The position numbers and the translations under genes were made by a program. The notes beneath the pieces were generated by a model. That model saw only the letters and a program-made list of their open reading frames with translations, was not told where the DNA came from and made no database searches. From Thermodesulfobacteriota bacterium (GTDB taxonomy: Bacteria > Desulfobacterota > BSN033 > UBA1163): a stretch of 13,669 nucleotides of DNA. Location of the stretch: NCBI GenBank assembly GCA_030024065.1, contig JASEIE010000067.1, positions 1 to 13,669 of the forward strand, given 5' to 3'. Shown piece by piece: positions 13,420 through 13,669 of this stretch (position 1 is the stretch's first letter; each line of letters starts with the position of its first letter).

Positions 13420-13669
13420 ATCCAAGCCCTTCAACTCAACGGCAAAGGGGAACGGACTCAGGAGGCCTACGCCCGCTCGGTCCGCATGCTCACCCAGTTC
13501 TATGCCAAATCCCCCGATCTGATCACCGAGCAGGAACTCCAGGACTATTTCCTCCAACGGAAAAACGTTGATCACTGGTCTCCCAATACCATGCGGATCT
13601 GCTATTGCGGGATACGCTTCTTCTACGAACACGTCCTCCAACGAAACTGGCACATCCTCGGAATCCTCC
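13393..13669 (+). CDS. tyrosine recombinase/integrase, IS91-associated type, 5' part only
   Basis: ATG 13393 opens a frame that runs off the right edge after 92 complete codons. AGGAG at 13381-13385 lies 7 bases upstream. The visible part is the SAM-like core-binding (arm) domain of phage integrase-type recombinases: ALQLNGKGERTQEAYARSV, a region around FYAKSPDLITEQELQDYFL, and SPNTMRICYCGIRFFYEHVL. The catalytic R-H-R-Y domain would lie beyond the window. From memory, this sequence pattern is typical of integrases that stand directly upstream of IS91-family HUH transposases in environmental proteobacteria. The gene would therefore mark the left end of such an insertion element. The element boundary should lie between the phosphatase stop (13235) and this start. 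Confidence 0.85.
   Translation, partial: MKTEWYDKTIQALQLNGKGERTQEAYARSVRMLTQFYAKSPDLITEQELQDYFLQRKNVDHWSPNTMRICYCGIRFFYEHVLQRNWHILGIL

Overview
The window reads as an accessory stretch of a Gram-negative, probably anaerobic bacterial chromosome. Candidate groups are Desulfobacterota (deltaproteobacteria) or a nearby lineage; this is an inference from gene content (a cysteine-rich double [4Fe-4S] protein, a binding-protein ABC importer with a cleavable signal peptide, strong AAAGGAGG ribosome binding sites, an IS91-type integrase) and is held with low confidence. No rRNA, tRNA or CRISPR array was seen.

Layout. 1-554: 3' part of a PiT-family anion permease. 711-4694: a complete ABC importer of the Fe3+/thiamine/phosphonate architecture, namely a periplasmic binding protein, a fused two-domain permease and an ATPase with a TOBE tail. 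It has a sigma70-like promoter in front and a highly folded spacer between the first two genes. 4695-4937: a gene-free, strongly structured segment with inverted and direct repeats. 4938-6098: an intact saccharopine-dehydrogenase-like oxidoreductase. 6171-7400: an MFS transporter, more AT-rich than the ABC genes. 7563-8789: a chimeric ORF whose first 130 residues are the N-terminal half of an EamA/DMT exporter and whose remaining 278 residues are a second, diverged copy of the C-terminal part of the 4938-6098 protein. 8817-10252, minus strand: a Nudix hydrolase followed, with a 4-base overlap, by a complete EamA/DMT permease. 10409-11347: a D-2-hydroxyacid dehydrogenase. 11357-11502: a long imperfect inverted repeat. 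11520-12614: an unusual iron-sulfur protein with a winged-helix-like front end, a CNCCGCCC cluster and a 2x[4Fe-4S] ferredoxin tail. 12632-12844: a small unknown ORF. 12849-13235: a compact dual-specificity-type phosphatase. 13393 to the end: the start of a tyrosine recombinase typical of IS91-associated integrases.

How the genes may work together. The window is rich in transporters (PiT, ABC, MFS, one whole and one half EamA) interleaved with small-molecule oxidoreductases (saccharopine-dehydrogenase-like, D-2-hydroxyacid dehydrogenase). That suggests uptake, export and turnover of an amino-acid-like or hydroxy-acid compound, but no substrate can be read from the sequence. The right end is the start of a mobile element.

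The most notable observations are the in-frame transporter/dehydrogenase chimera beside its intact paralogue; a 5' leader of the integrase gene that can pair with its own Shine-Dalgarno and start codon; and several intergenic segments (1761-1883, 4706-4900, 7444-7488, 11357-11502) with repeat and fold structure that the genes do not explain.
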